From NCBI GenBank assembly GCA_964443325.1, contig CAYUCL010000010.1:1-56336 (forward strand): a stretch of DNA of 56,336 bases. Reading direction: 5' to 3'. Source of the DNA: DAOUVR01 sp034430535 (GTDB lineage Bacteria; Chloroflexota; Dehalococcoidia; E44-bin15). A program made the translations under genes and the position numbers. This document shows positions 25,698 to 33,902 of this stretch, piece by piece. Positions within the stretch are counted from its first letter, which is position 1. Every line of letters begins with the position of its first letter. A model generated the notes under the pieces. It did not search any database. It was not told where the DNA came from and worked only from the letters and a program-made list of their open reading frames with translations.

Positions 25698-26582
25698 ATG
25701 GATAAGCGTGAAGTATTTTTAATTGCCAGGCCCAGGGCATGGCTAATAAACTACATCGATGTTCTAAAACCTCGAGAGACCATCTTGCTAACCTTCATCG
25801 GCTTCTGCGCCGCTGTAGTAGCTGGCGCAGGCCACCCTCCTGTGGGCTGGCTTCTTCTCACCACACTAGCCATTCTTGTGGGAAGCGGCGGCAGCAATGG
25901 CATAACCAACTACATCGACCGAGAGGTCGATGCCAAAATGAAGAGAACTAAGCATCGTACCCTTCCTTCGAGAAGGATTTTTCCCGCGTGGAAGATGTTG
26001 CCTGTGGCGATAACCTTGGTAGTCACCGGGCTTATCATCGCCTGGTTTCTTGACCCGCTCTGCTTCGTCTTCGGTCTACTGGGCGTTATCGCAGCCTCAA
26101 CGTGGCGAAAGAAGGTCACCTGTGTCTTCCCACAGGGCACGATAGCTGGCTGCGCCCCGGTGATTGTCGGTTATTTGGCAATTAGCCACCATCTGGATCT
26201 GACCCTTCTCTTTATCTGCATCCTTATCGGGGTCTGGATACCAATCCATGTATGGAGCGTGATGATCGCCAATCGTGAGGACTATATCGTTTCCGGTCTC
26301 ACATACTTCCCCATCTCGTGGAAGGCTAAAGATGTGATAAAGCTTCTTTTGGGTTTATCTGTCCTGCTGTATGGTAGCTCCATTGCCCTCTACTACTTTA
26401 GCGATCTCAGTTTGCCTTATCTGGTAGTGGCAAACATTCTGGGTATCCTGACGATTTTGGCCACTGTTCGGCTTTTAGTCACTGGCATATCACACGATGC
26501 CTGGCGTGTTTATAAGCTAACCGCCTTCCCCTACTTAGGGATTCTCTTTCTCACCATGGCTCTGAACCTTTGGCTTGCTTAA
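25698..26582 (+). CDS. ctaB: UbiA-superfamily prenyltransferase, CtaB (heme O synthase)-like
   Basis: This 294-residue integral membrane protein has about eight to nine helices. The first aspartate motif N-YID-REVD followed by AKMKRTKHRTLPS matches the CtaB signature that binds farnesyl diphosphate, and HVWSVMIANREDY corresponds to the second CtaB motif. It would farnesylate protoheme to heme O. No cytochrome oxidase genes are nearby. The ribosome-binding site is weak. The acyl-CoA dehydrogenase begins 10 bases after the stop, so they may be co-transcribed. A different prenyl acceptor cannot be ruled out given the neighbouring isoprenoid-type flavoproteins. Confidence 0.83.
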   Translation: MDKREVFLIARPRAWLINYIDVLKPRETILLTFIGFCAAVVAGAGHPPVGWLLLTTLAILVGSGGSNGITNYIDREVDAKMKRTKHRTLPSRRIFPAWKMLPVAITLVVTGLIIAWFLDPLCFVFGLLGVIAASTWRKKVTCVFPQGTIAGCAPVIVGYLAISHHLDLTLLFICILIGVWIPIHVWSVMIANREDYIVSGLTYFPISWKAKDVIKLLLGLSVLLYGSSIALYYFSDLSLPYLVVANILGILTILATVRLLVTGISHDAWRVYKLTAFPYLGILFLTMALNLWLA

Positions 26583-26592
26583 GGAGACCAGG

Positions 26593-27726
26593 ATGGACTT
26601 CAGGCTGAGTGAACAAGAGAGCATGATCCAGAACATGGCAAGGGATTTTGCCGAAAAATCGGTAAGGCCTGTGGCGATGGAGATCGACCGCCAGTGTGAG
26701 TTCCCCCTTAAACTGGCGAAGCAAATGGGAAGCCTGGGATATTTCGGCCTGCCTTATCCCCCGGACTATGGTGGCGTTAACGCAGGCTATATTGGTTATG
26801 TTCTGGTTATCGAGCAACTGTGCCGTGCCTCCATGGTTACCGGGGCGATTATTACAACAAATGGCCTCGCTGAAGAGGCGATATTCCGCTATGGAAGCGA
26901 GGAGCAAAAGAAGAGATTCCTGATGCCTCTGACTCAAGGAATGTCGCTTTCCTCATTCGCCTTCACCGAGCCAGCCACAGGCTCCGACCCCGGAGCTATA
27001 GAAACAAGAACAAGGCCTGAGGGCGCCGATTATATCATTACCGGACAGAAGCAGTTCGTTGCCCTTTCTCCAGCCTCCCAAATGACATTGGTCTTCGCCA
27101 AGGATGAAACAGACAAGGTCAGCGCCTTTATCGTGGAAACCCCAGCACTGGGGTATAATATACGCCACGCCTGCGAGACCATGGGAGTAAGGGGTTTGGG
27201 TCCATCGGTGATCTATCTTGATGACATTCGCCTGCCACAGGGGAACCTCCTCGGTGAGGAGGGAAAGGGTCCTGAGATTATGCTGGAGGCGACAAGTGTT
27301 GGCAAGCTGGGAGTAGCTGCTGAGGCATTGGGGATAGGACAAGGAGCTTTGGACCTCTCCTTAGATTATGCTCAGGAGAGAAAAGCTTACGGCAAACCTA
27401 TTGCACATCTTGATACAATAAAGTGGCTGCTCGCTGAGATGGCCTCCAGAGTGGAGGCATCGAGATGGCTTACGTATAGAACTGCTTTCCTGAGAGATCA
27501 GGGTGCTAATATTGAGAAAGAATCGGCGATTGCAAAACTTTTTACTTCTCAGGCGGCTGTCGATGTTACCAGAATGGCAATGCAAGTCCATGGGGCGTAC
27601 GGCTACATGAAGGATATGGAGATCGAGAGGCTTTATCGGGACGCGAAACTCACTGAGATCTACGAGGAGGTTTCCGAGATACAGAGAATAATTATCGCCG
27701 ATAACCTATTAAAGGAGAGGGCTTGA
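26593..27726 (+). CDS. Acyl-CoA dehydrogenase
   Basis: This FAD enzyme introduces the alpha,beta double bond in acyl-CoA thioesters. The 377-residue chain starts at the ATG at 26593, preceded by AAGGAG; an upstream TTG at 26575 would give six extra residues. Family motifs include FAFTEPATGSDPG (usually ALTEP.AGSD), the ERKAYGKPI stretch, QVHGAYGY and the C-terminal IYEEVSEIQR. The catalytic glutamate position is E358; the following residue is Glu where Gly is usual. It sits between ctaB and tgt and overlaps the tgt start by 4 bases. Chain-length specificity cannot be told. Confidence 0.94.
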   Translation: MDFRLSEQESMIQNMARDFAEKSVRPVAMEIDRQCEFPLKLAKQMGSLGYFGLPYPPDYGGVNAGYIGYVLVIEQLCRASMVTGAIITTNGLAEEAIFRYGSEEQKKRFLMPLTQGMSLSSFAFTEPATGSDPGAIETRTRPEGADYIITGQKQFVALSPASQMTLVFAKDETDKVSAFIVETPALGYNIRHACETMGVRGLGPSVIYLDDIRLPQGNLLGEEGKGPEIMLEATSVGKLGVAAEALGIGQGALDLSLDYAQERKAYGKPIAHLDTIKWLLAEMASRVEASRWLTYRTAFLRDQGANIEKESAIAKLFTSQAAVDVTRMAMQVHGAYGYMKDMEIERLYRDAKLTEIYEEVSEIQRIIIADNLLKERA

Positions 27727-28901
27727 GCTTTGAGGTAACAAAATCTTGCCCCGACACCTTGGCTCGCGCCGGGATGCTCGCCACTCCACATGGCATGGTG
27801 CCAACCCCTGCCTTTGCCCCGGTGGGCACCCAGGCAACAGTTAAGTCCCTCACCCCTCATGAACTGAGCTCTCTGGGCGCCACGATTGTTTTAAGCAATA
27901 CCTATCATCTCTACCTCAGACCAGGGATTGAGGTTATCGAGAAGATGGGCGGCCTCCATCGTTTTATGCACTGGACCGGGCCATTGCTAACCGATAGTGG
28001 TGGCTTTCAGATATTCAGCCTGGCTCACCTTTGCCAGTTAAGCGACGAAGGGGTGCTTTTCAGGTCTCATATCGATGGCAGTGAGCATTTCCTCAGCCCA
28101 GAGCTTTGCATACAGCTACAAGAGAGGATAGGCGCTGACATTATCATGACCCTTGATGTATGTCCTCCATATAGCGATGATCTCGATGCTGTGAAAACGG
28201 CAATGGAGAGGACTCATCATTGGGCACAAAGATGCCAAGCTAATCACAAACGAGAAGACCAAGCGCTCTATGGGATAGTTCAAGGCGGTGTCTTTATGGA
28301 GCTTCGCCGTCATTCAGTTAGTACATTAACCTCGATGGATTTTGATGGCTACGCCATAGGGGGCTTGAGCCTTGGCGAACCCAAGGAGACGATGAACGCT
28401 ATAGTGGAGGAGACGGTGGCACTCCTCCCTAAGGATAAGCCTCGCTATCTCATGGGTGTAGGTTCGCCTGAGGACCTCTTCGAAGGAGTTTCAAGAGGAA
28501 TCGATATTTTCGACAGCGCCTTGCCTACCCGTATCGCCAGAAATGGTGGCCTTTTTACCACACATGGTAGGATTATCATAAGGAATGCCTGCTACAAAGA
28601 TTGCGATGAACCTATCGATAAAGGGTGCGACTGTTATACCTGCCAAAACTTCAGTGCAGCCTATTTACATCACCTCTTTAAGTGCGAGGAGCTTCTGGCT
28701 TATCGACTAGCTACCATCCATAACCTGCGTTTTGTGCTGAGGCTAATGGATGAGATGAGAAAACACATAACTGATGGAAACTTCTTGGCGTTCAAGCAGT
28801 CCTTCCTGGCCAACTATGAACCTGCTAATGAAGAGGTAAGGCTTGTACAAAAGAAGAAGTGGCTAAAGGCACGGGAGAAAAAATTTAATGAGAGTTTCTA
28901 A
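27723..28901 (+). CDS. tgt: Queuine tRNA-ribosyltransferase
   Basis: This 392-residue enzyme exchanges guanine 34 for preQ1 in GUN-anticodon tRNAs. It has the substrate pocket LTDSGGFQIFSL, YAIGGLSLGEP, the nucleophile region FDSALPTRIARNGGLFT and the zinc site CDCYTC followed later by H. It starts with TTG at 27723, overlapping the dehydrogenase stop as TTGA, with AAGGAG 5 bases upstream. The 3' end overlaps the convergent fdhD-like gene by 17 bases. queH, another queuosine gene, is at 45174. Confidence 0.95.
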   Translation: MSFEVTKSCPDTLARAGMLATPHGMVPTPAFAPVGTQATVKSLTPHELSSLGATIVLSNTYHLYLRPGIEVIEKMGGLHRFMHWTGPLLTDSGGFQIFSLAHLCQLSDEGVLFRSHIDGSEHFLSPELCIQLQERIGADIIMTLDVCPPYSDDLDAVKTAMERTHHWAQRCQANHKREDQALYGIVQGGVFMELRRHSVSTLTSMDFDGYAIGGLSLGEPKETMNAIVEETVALLPKDKPRYLMGVGSPEDLFEGVSRGIDIFDSALPTRIARNGGLFTTHGRIIIRNACYKDCDEPIDKGCDCYTCQNFSAAYLHHLFKCEELLAYRLATIHNLRFVLRLMDEMRKHITDGNFLAFKQSFLANYEPANEEVRLVQKKKWLKAREKKFNESF

Positions 28902-29574
28902 GAATTCGCCAATCGTGGGAATATATGTTGAATTGACGATCTCTGGCGAATCCAACAAGAGTTATATCCGAGAGAGTGGCGCTCTCTATAGCCAAGTCTG
29001 TAGGGGCGGAGATGGTGATAACTATCGGGATCCGGGCAAAGATGGCCTTTCTTATTGTGGATAGTGTCTGGCGACAGGATGTAACCAAGACACTCTGAGA
29101 GAGTTCAATGCCCTTTTTCAAGGATAGGCCAATAATCTTATCTATGGCACAATGTCTGCTTACATCCTCAATAAAAAAGGCGCGTGAGCCGTGAAAAATC
29201 CCTACAACATGAGTGCCCCCGGTCTTTTTAAACAGAGGGCTGTTATCATCCAGCCTCTTTATGAAATCGAAGACCTCACGCTCAGTTATTCTCAACTGCG
29301 AGGTGACTTTTTGGGATTTAACCTTTCCTGTACGTTCCGCAGATACCAAAATCTTATTTGCCTTCCATTCAATCTCTACATCTGATGTACTGATTCCCCT
29401 AGACATCAGGTATCCCAGAGCGAGCTCCTCAAGATCCGTCGGCAAACAAAAAAGCCGCTGCCGTGTTCTGCCATCAAGCTGTATAGCCACCTCTGCTTCG
29501 TGGATTACAGGATCTAATCGAGTTTCCCTGTTAGCGCCAGCGACTTTGCTGATTTCAATATTTTCTACTTCCAT
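28885..29574 (-). CDS. FdhD-family protein lacking the CxxC motif
   Basis: FdhD transfers sulfur to the molybdenum cofactor of formate dehydrogenases. This 229-residue homologue keeps the family blocks LALGYLMSRG, KKTGGTHVVGIF, EDVSRHCAIDKIIG, ISAPTDLAIE and TLVGFARDRQFNIY. The region where FdhD normally has a C-G-x-C-G sulfur-carrying loop, expected around residues 85-100, has no cysteine pair. It may therefore work without persulfide transfer or have a different role. The ATG at 29574 lies one base after the stop of a 51-residue gene. No formate dehydrogenase is present in the window. Confidence 0.85.
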   Translation of the reverse strand: MEVENIEISKVAGANRETRLDPVIHEAEVAIQLDGRTRQRLFCLPTDLEELALGYLMSRGISTSDVEIEWKANKILVSAERTGKVKSQKVTSQLRITEREVFDFIKRLDDNSPLFKKTGGTHVVGIFHGSRAFFIEDVSRHCAIDKIIGLSLKKGIELSQSVLVTSCRQTLSTIRKAIFARIPIVITISAPTDLAIESATLSDITLVGFARDRQFNIYSHDWRILRNSH

Positions 29575-29575
29575 C

Positions 29576-29731
29576 CTACTTGGCTTTGGAAGCAAGCCGT
29601 TCTAAAACCTCTGGAGGCAACTGCCTTGCGATATCGATCTTCTTAACACAACTGGTCTTGATACCGCGCTTCTTTGCCTCCTCCTGGAGCAGCTTACCAC
29701 TTACCTTCTTGGTCAGTTCCTCAGTGTCCAT
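29576..29731 (-). CDS. Small conserved-looking protein between the NIL-domain gene and fdhD
   Basis: This 51-residue gene is too short for usual cut-offs. It has a strong ribosome-binding site (AAAGGAG, 5 bases before the ATG), no gap from its neighbours (11 bases after the NIL gene, 1 base before fdhD) and a plausible amphipathic, lysine-rich sequence beginning MDTEELTKKV and ending in a helix EVLERLASKAK. I do not recognise its family. Its single cysteine C29 may be relevant. Its position suggests a partner of the NIL or FdhD-like protein. Confidence 0.7.
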   Translation of the reverse strand: MDTEELTKKVSGKLLQEEAKKRGIKTSCVKKIDIARQLPPEVLERLASKAK

Positions 29732-29742
29732 AGCAACTCCTT

Positions 29743-29979
29743 TCAGACAACCTCACTATCCAGAGGCTCCACCGTTATCCCTTTTTCAGCCACCCAAGAA
29801 AGCCCCTGCTCAATATCCTCATCGCTTCCCTCCATCTCCAAGATAACCCAGCTATTATCCTCAGTAAGGTCGCCTCGTTGAATAATGGTTGCTAACCTGA
29901 AATCCTGGCTGAGGTTATAGACCACAGGTTCTGTAATCAACTCTGCAGGGAATGTGAACTTCATTTTTCGCTTTGCCAT
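29743..29979 (-). CDS. NIL-domain protein
   Basis: This 78-residue protein corresponds to a stand-alone NIL domain, a ferredoxin-like fold also found at the end of methionine ABC transporter ATPases and beside 4Fe-4S domains. The characteristic pattern KFTFPAELITEPVVYNLSQDF, then RGDLTEDNSWVILEMEGSDEDIEQGLSWVAEKGI, is clear. NIL domains often bind small sulfur-containing ligands. It is encoded 16 bases after the B12 subunit gene, in the same minus-strand operon. Confidence 0.85.
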   Translation of the reverse strand: MAKRKMKFTFPAELITEPVVYNLSQDFRLATIIQRGDLTEDNSWVILEMEGSDEDIEQGLSWVAEKGITVEPLDSEVV

Positions 29980-29995
29980 ATCACCATCCCTTTTC

Positions 29996-30400
29996 TTAAT
30001 CAGCTTTCTCAGCCACCGCCTTCTTGAGAGAATCTACGATTTCCTGACTCGAGGAGCCTGGACCAAAAAAAGCTTTTATCCCCATCTGCTCCAAAGCAGG
30101 GACATCCTCTTCGGGAATTATTCCGCCAGCGACTAATACCACATTTTCTAATCCTTTATCTTTGAGCCGCTGAACAGTGGCAGGGAATATCTCCATGTGT
30201 GCTCCTGAGAGGATGCTTAATCCCACAACCTGAACATCCTCCTGGAGAGCAGCTTCTGCTATCATCTCTGGCGTTTGGCGAAGTCCAGAATAAATAACCT
30301 CCATCCCAGCATCACGGAGAATGCGCGCCACCAGCTTGGCACCTCGGTCATGCCCATCTAACCCAGGCTTGGCAATTAATACCCTGATCTTTTCTTCCAT
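29996..30400 (-). CDS. Methylmalonyl-CoA mutase, cobalamin-binding small subunit
   Basis: This 134-residue B12-binding domain protein partners with the large mutase subunit encoded at 31299. It has the base-off motif DGHDRG (the D-x-H-x-x-G signature with the cobalt-ligating histidine), followed by the GLSILSGAH and VAGGIIPEED stretches that hold the nucleotide tail. AAGGAG lies 6 bases before the ATG at 30400. The split of the mutase into separate catalytic and B12 chains is common in archaea and some bacteria. It follows the second epimerase by 10 bases. Confidence 0.95.
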   Translation of the reverse strand: MEEKIRVLIAKPGLDGHDRGAKLVARILRDAGMEVIYSGLRQTPEMIAEAALQEDVQVVGLSILSGAHMEIFPATVQRLKDKGLENVVLVAGGIIPEEDVPALEQMGIKAFFGPGSSSQEIVDSLKKAVAEKAD

Positions 30401-30410
30401 AGAACTCTCC

Positions 30411-30797
30411 TTATTTGTTGCTCTGTATAAGCTCAAAGAGAACGCCCCTCGTTGATTTAGGGTGCAAGAAACAGAATCCTGGCCCTCTACCAAGGGTAAT
30501 CACGCCTTTGGCTTCCAAAGACTTGACTAAGCCTTCTACATCATCCACCTCGAGGTTTACGTGGTGCAATCCTTCGCCGCGTTGCTCTAAAAATCGGGCT
30601 AGACTACCCTGAGGGTCGGTTGGCTCCATCACTTCAAAAGCTTGATTACCCACCTTTAGCATGATGTTCTTCATTCCTTCCCCGGGCCAGTCTATTACTC
30701 CTGTTAGCCGCTCCAGGCCAAATAGGTCACAATATAAACTCGCCACCTCGTCGAGGTTCTTTACTAAAATGCCAGCATGGCCGATCCCTTTGATCAT
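30411..30797 (-). CDS. Methylmalonyl-CoA epimerase (VOC family), second copy
   Basis: This 128-residue vicinal-oxygen-chelate protein converts the (S) and (R) forms of methylmalonyl-CoA. The metal ligands expected in the family are present: H7 in GHAGIL, the glutamate of FEVMEP, the histidine pair in GLHHVNLEV and the terminal glutamate of FELIQ. It lies between the first epimerase and the B12 subunit. It is clearly diverged from the first copy, so the two may act on different 2-substituted malonyl-CoA esters. Confidence 0.88.
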   Translation of the reverse strand: MIKGIGHAGILVKNLDEVASLYCDLFGLERLTGVIDWPGEGMKNIMLKVGNQAFEVMEPTDPQGSLARFLEQRGEGLHHVNLEVDDVEGLVKSLEAKGVITLGRGPGFCFLHPKSTRGVLFELIQSNK

Positions 30798-30862
30798 TCT
30801 TTTATGCCTCCGTGGCTTGACAGTTTATTTAGCATCTCCCGTTTTTTGGAATAGAACAAACC

Positions 30863-31261
30863 CTAAACCTTTTGCGCCAGCTCGATGAGCACGCCTTTCG
30901 TAGAGCGAGGGTGTACGAAGCCAATCATTCCCGCTAACCCCTTTCGCGGCTGCTTGTCGATGAGCTCTACTCCTTTCGCCGCCAGCGACTTTAGCTCCTC
31001 ATCGATATTATCCACCTCAAGACAGATATGATGAATACCCTCACCCCGTCTCTCAATGAACTTAGCGACTCCTCCTTCAGGATCGATGGGCTCAATTAGC
31101 TCGATCTCGCCATCGCCTATAGGGACAAGAGCTGCTTTTACCCCCTGGTCGGGGAGGGTCTCTGTATGCGATGATTTGAACCCGAAGACGCTATTAAGTA
31201 CTCCCAACGTTTCATCGAGGCTCTTTACCGCTATACAGATATGGTCAACACGCTTAATCAT
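30863..31261 (-). CDS. mce: Methylmalonyl-CoA epimerase (VOC family), first copy
   Basis: This 132-residue epimerase has the typical sequence with VDHICIAVKSLDE at the N-terminus, IELIEPIDPEGG, the GIHHICLEVDNIDE metal site and a C-terminal FVHPRSTKGVLIEL. The ATG at 31261 is preceded by AAGGAGG. It follows the mutase large subunit by 37 bases. It looks closer to classic methylmalonyl-CoA epimerases than its neighbour, so it is the best candidate for the canonical activity. Confidence 0.92.
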   Translation of the reverse strand: MIKRVDHICIAVKSLDETLGVLNSVFGFKSSHTETLPDQGVKAALVPIGDGEIELIEPIDPEGGVAKFIERRGEGIHHICLEVDNIDEELKSLAAKGVELIDKQPRKGLAGMIGFVHPRSTKGVLIELAQKV

Positions 31262-31298
31262 CCTTTCCTCCTTTTTCCCATCCTTTCGTTTTTTTATT

Positions 31299-32954
31299 TT
31301 AAAAGGCGACAAACTCCTTCTGTTCTCCAAAGACACGGCGAAGCACATCACATATCTCTCCAATGGTGGCATATGCCTCCGCGCATTCCAAAATTGCGGG
31401 CATAGTGTTCTCAGTGCCTGTCGCTACCTTCTCCAGCTTATCCAAAGCAGCACTCACCTTGGCGCTATCCCTATTTTTTTTCACCTGCGCGAGGTTTTCC
31501 TTTTGCCTACTTGCCACTTGGGGGTCAAAGCGAAGCAGTCCCGTTATCTTGGGATAAGACGAAACAAACTTGTTGACCCCGACAACGACCTTCTTCTCAC
31601 TCTCAATGTCCATCTGAGTGCGATAGGAACTCTCCTGAATCTCCCTTTGCGGGAATCCTTGCTCAATGGCGGCTAGGGCGTCACCAAGGTCGTCAATCTT
31701 CCGTATGTAATTCTCCGCTTCCTCTTCCAAGGTGTTGGTAAGCGATTCCACCAGATATGAGCCCCCTAGTGGATCCGCTGCATTGGCAACGTCTGTTTCA
31801 TAAGCTAATAGCTGTTGGGTACGTAACGAAATAGTCACTGCATCCTCGCTAGGAGTAGCATATGCCTCATCATAGGAGCAGGTGTGCAGAGATTGAGTGC
31901 CACCTAATACTGCTGCTAGAGCTTGAATTGCAGTCCTAATAACGTTATTTGTTGGCTGCTGCGCTGTGAGTGTTGAACCTGCTGTCTGGGTGTGAAAGCG
32001 GAGCATCCAGCTTCGAGGCTCCTTAGCACCAAACCGCTCCCGCATGATCCTGGCCCACAGCCGACGCCCTGCCCTAAACTTGGCCACCTCTTCAAAGAGA
32101 TTGTTGTGGCTGATGAAGAAAAAGGATAGCCTGGCAGCGAATTCGTCGATATCCAGACCAGCGTCAATAGCTGCTTGCACGTATGCAATGCCATTGGCTA
32201 GGGTAAAACCCAGCTCTTGAGCTGCAGTGCATCCAGCCTCCCGCATATGGTAGCCACTGATACTGATGGTGTTCCATCGCGGAACCTCTTCCTTGCAATA
32301 CTTGAAGATATCGGTGATTAATCTCATTGAGGGGCGCGGTGGAAAGATATAGGTCCCTCGAGCAATATACTCTTTCAATATATCGTTCTGAATGGTACCA
32401 TTTAACGCCTTCAGGTCGATTCCCTGCTTCTTAGCCAGGGCGATATACATAGCGAGTAGCATTGGTGCAGTGGAATTTATCGTCATCGATGTACTAACCT
32501 TATCCAGGGGTATTTCCTTAAAAAGGACCTCCATATCCGCGAGGGAATCTATAGCTACTCCCACTTTCCCAACCTCACCCATAGCCATTTCGTGGTCTGA
32601 GTCATAACCAATCTGGGTTGGTAAGTCAAAGGCAATACTCAGTCCAGTTTGCCCTTGCTCCAATAGGTATCGATAACGCTTATTGGACTCCTCAGCATCA
32701 GCAAAGCCGGCGTATTGCCGCATTGTCCAAAGCCTTCCTCGATACATAGTGGGCTGGATACCACGGGTGAAGGGGTATTCTCCTGGGTAGCCTAAGGCCT
32801 CATCATAATCGAGCCTCTCAAGATCATCTGGAGTATATAAATCATCGATCTCGGCTCCTGAGCTGATCTCAAAGCGCTCCTGACGCTCAGGGGAGCGTTT
32901 GAGAACCTTGTCAAGCGTGGTATCCCGCCACTCTTGTTTACTCTTACTGGGCAT
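31299..32954 (-). CDS. Methylmalonyl-CoA mutase, large (catalytic) subunit
   Basis: This 551-residue TIM-barrel subunit rearranges (R)-methylmalonyl-CoA to succinyl-CoA with adenosylcobalamin. It lacks a B12 domain, which is encoded separately at 29996. The substrate-specific residues fit methylmalonyl rather than isobutyryl mutases: TMRQYAG with Y81 and IARGTYI with R199, corresponding by spacing to Y89 and R207 of the Propionibacterium enzyme. H236 in ISGYHMREAG corresponds to H244. AAGGAGGG precedes the ATG. It leads an operon with two epimerases, the B12 subunit, a NIL protein and an FdhD-like protein. Confidence 0.97.
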   Translation of the reverse strand: MPSKSKQEWRDTTLDKVLKRSPERQERFEISSGAEIDDLYTPDDLERLDYDEALGYPGEYPFTRGIQPTMYRGRLWTMRQYAGFADAEESNKRYRYLLEQGQTGLSIAFDLPTQIGYDSDHEMAMGEVGKVGVAIDSLADMEVLFKEIPLDKVSTSMTINSTAPMLLAMYIALAKKQGIDLKALNGTIQNDILKEYIARGTYIFPPRPSMRLITDIFKYCKEEVPRWNTISISGYHMREAGCTAAQELGFTLANGIAYVQAAIDAGLDIDEFAARLSFFFISHNNLFEEVAKFRAGRRLWARIMRERFGAKEPRSWMLRFHTQTAGSTLTAQQPTNNVIRTAIQALAAVLGGTQSLHTCSYDEAYATPSEDAVTISLRTQQLLAYETDVANAADPLGGSYLVESLTNTLEEEAENYIRKIDDLGDALAAIEQGFPQREIQESSYRTQMDIESEKKVVVGVNKFVSSYPKITGLLRFDPQVASRQKENLAQVKKNRDSAKVSAALDKLEKVATGTENTMPAILECAEAYATIGEICDVLRRVFGEQKEFVAF

Positions 32955-32996
32955 ACCATCCCTCCTTTATGGTTCTAGGAAGATTAACTGTCTAAA

Positions 32997-33025
32997 AGTG
33001 TATCCCACTTCTTAAGGGGTGTCAA
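32997..33025 (-). promoter_or_regulatory. Promoter of the methylmalonyl-CoA mutase operon
   Basis: On the minus strand, TTGACA (33025-33020) and TACACT (33002-32997) are 17 bases apart. The start of transcription would be about 35 bases before the mutase ATG. Confidence 0.65.
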
Positions 33026-33120
33026 TCTCGCATTTTTTATCCTTTGGTGCCTTAAAATAACAGGCTCTATGATCTCATAGCTACTTAAGCGAAGCAATCT
33101 CAATTTACCGGCACAAACAA

Positions 33121-33149
33121 TTGACGCTGAGACAATAATAACGTAAAAT
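33121..33149 (+). promoter_or_regulatory. Promoter of the CoA-transferase array
   Basis: TTGACG at 33121 and TAAAAT at 33144 are 17 bases apart. The first array gene begins at 33201, giving a leader of about 45 bases. It is divergent from the mutase promoter, about 100 bases away, so both could share regulation. Confidence 0.65.
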
Positions 33150-33200
33150 ATATATTAGAACCTTGAGTTTGGGAAACTCCCCTCAGAAATACAGTACAAT

Positions 33201-33902
33201 ATGACAGTATCCGAAAAAAGGAGGAGTATCGCTCCTCTAATTTTTTACAGGGTTGTTGATGTAGCAGATGAGAAGGGCGTCTATTGTGGCAAGATTCTAG
33301 CCGAGTTGGGCGCCGACACTATCAAGATAGAAAAGCCTGGAGGCGATGATACACGAAACATTCCTCCCTTCGCTGGAGACGACACCCATCACGAGAAGGG
33401 CTTCTTTTTCATTTATCATAATCAGAACAAGAGAGGCATTACGCTCAATCTTGAATGCAGAGGCGGACAAGAGATTTTTAAGAGATTAGTGCGGAATGCT
33501 GATGTCATAGTGGAGTCCTTCTCCCCTGGATATCTGGACAGCCTAGGGATTGGCTATTCAGCCCTCAATGAAATCAACCCGTCGTTGATCATGACCTCGA
33601 TCACAGGCTTCGGGCAAAGTGGACCCTACAAAGACTATAAGGCTACAGAACTTATAAGCTTTGCAATGGGAGCAATGTTTCAGTGCGGAGAGCCTGCTAA
33701 GCCCCCTTCGGTATCGTCAATCATGATGTCCCTACACTGCACAGCCATACATACTGCTTTTATCGACTGGATCGGCAGCCATGATGCGCTTAAAGAGCCG
33801 GTGTGGGAGAATGCAAACTTCCGGCCGTCGAAACATCGATGTGATAAACCCCTGCATCATCGAGCATACGATGAAGTACACCAAATAGAAAGAGAGTTCG
33901 AA
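33201..33902 (+). pseudogene. Truncated N-terminal CaiB-like domain, fused in frame to A1
   Basis: Residues 1-190 match the N-terminal half of a CaiB/BaiF protein (KILAELGADTIKIEKPGGDD, MTSITGFGQSGPYKDYKA). The catalytic-type position is E150 instead of Asp. The usual middle section with GQHVDVS is missing; the text jumps to FIDWIGSHDALKEPVWENANFR, which resembles a later part of other CaiB proteins, and then stops being recognisable until A1 begins. It is most likely a decayed gene with an internal deletion, still read through into A1. Confidence 0.65.
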
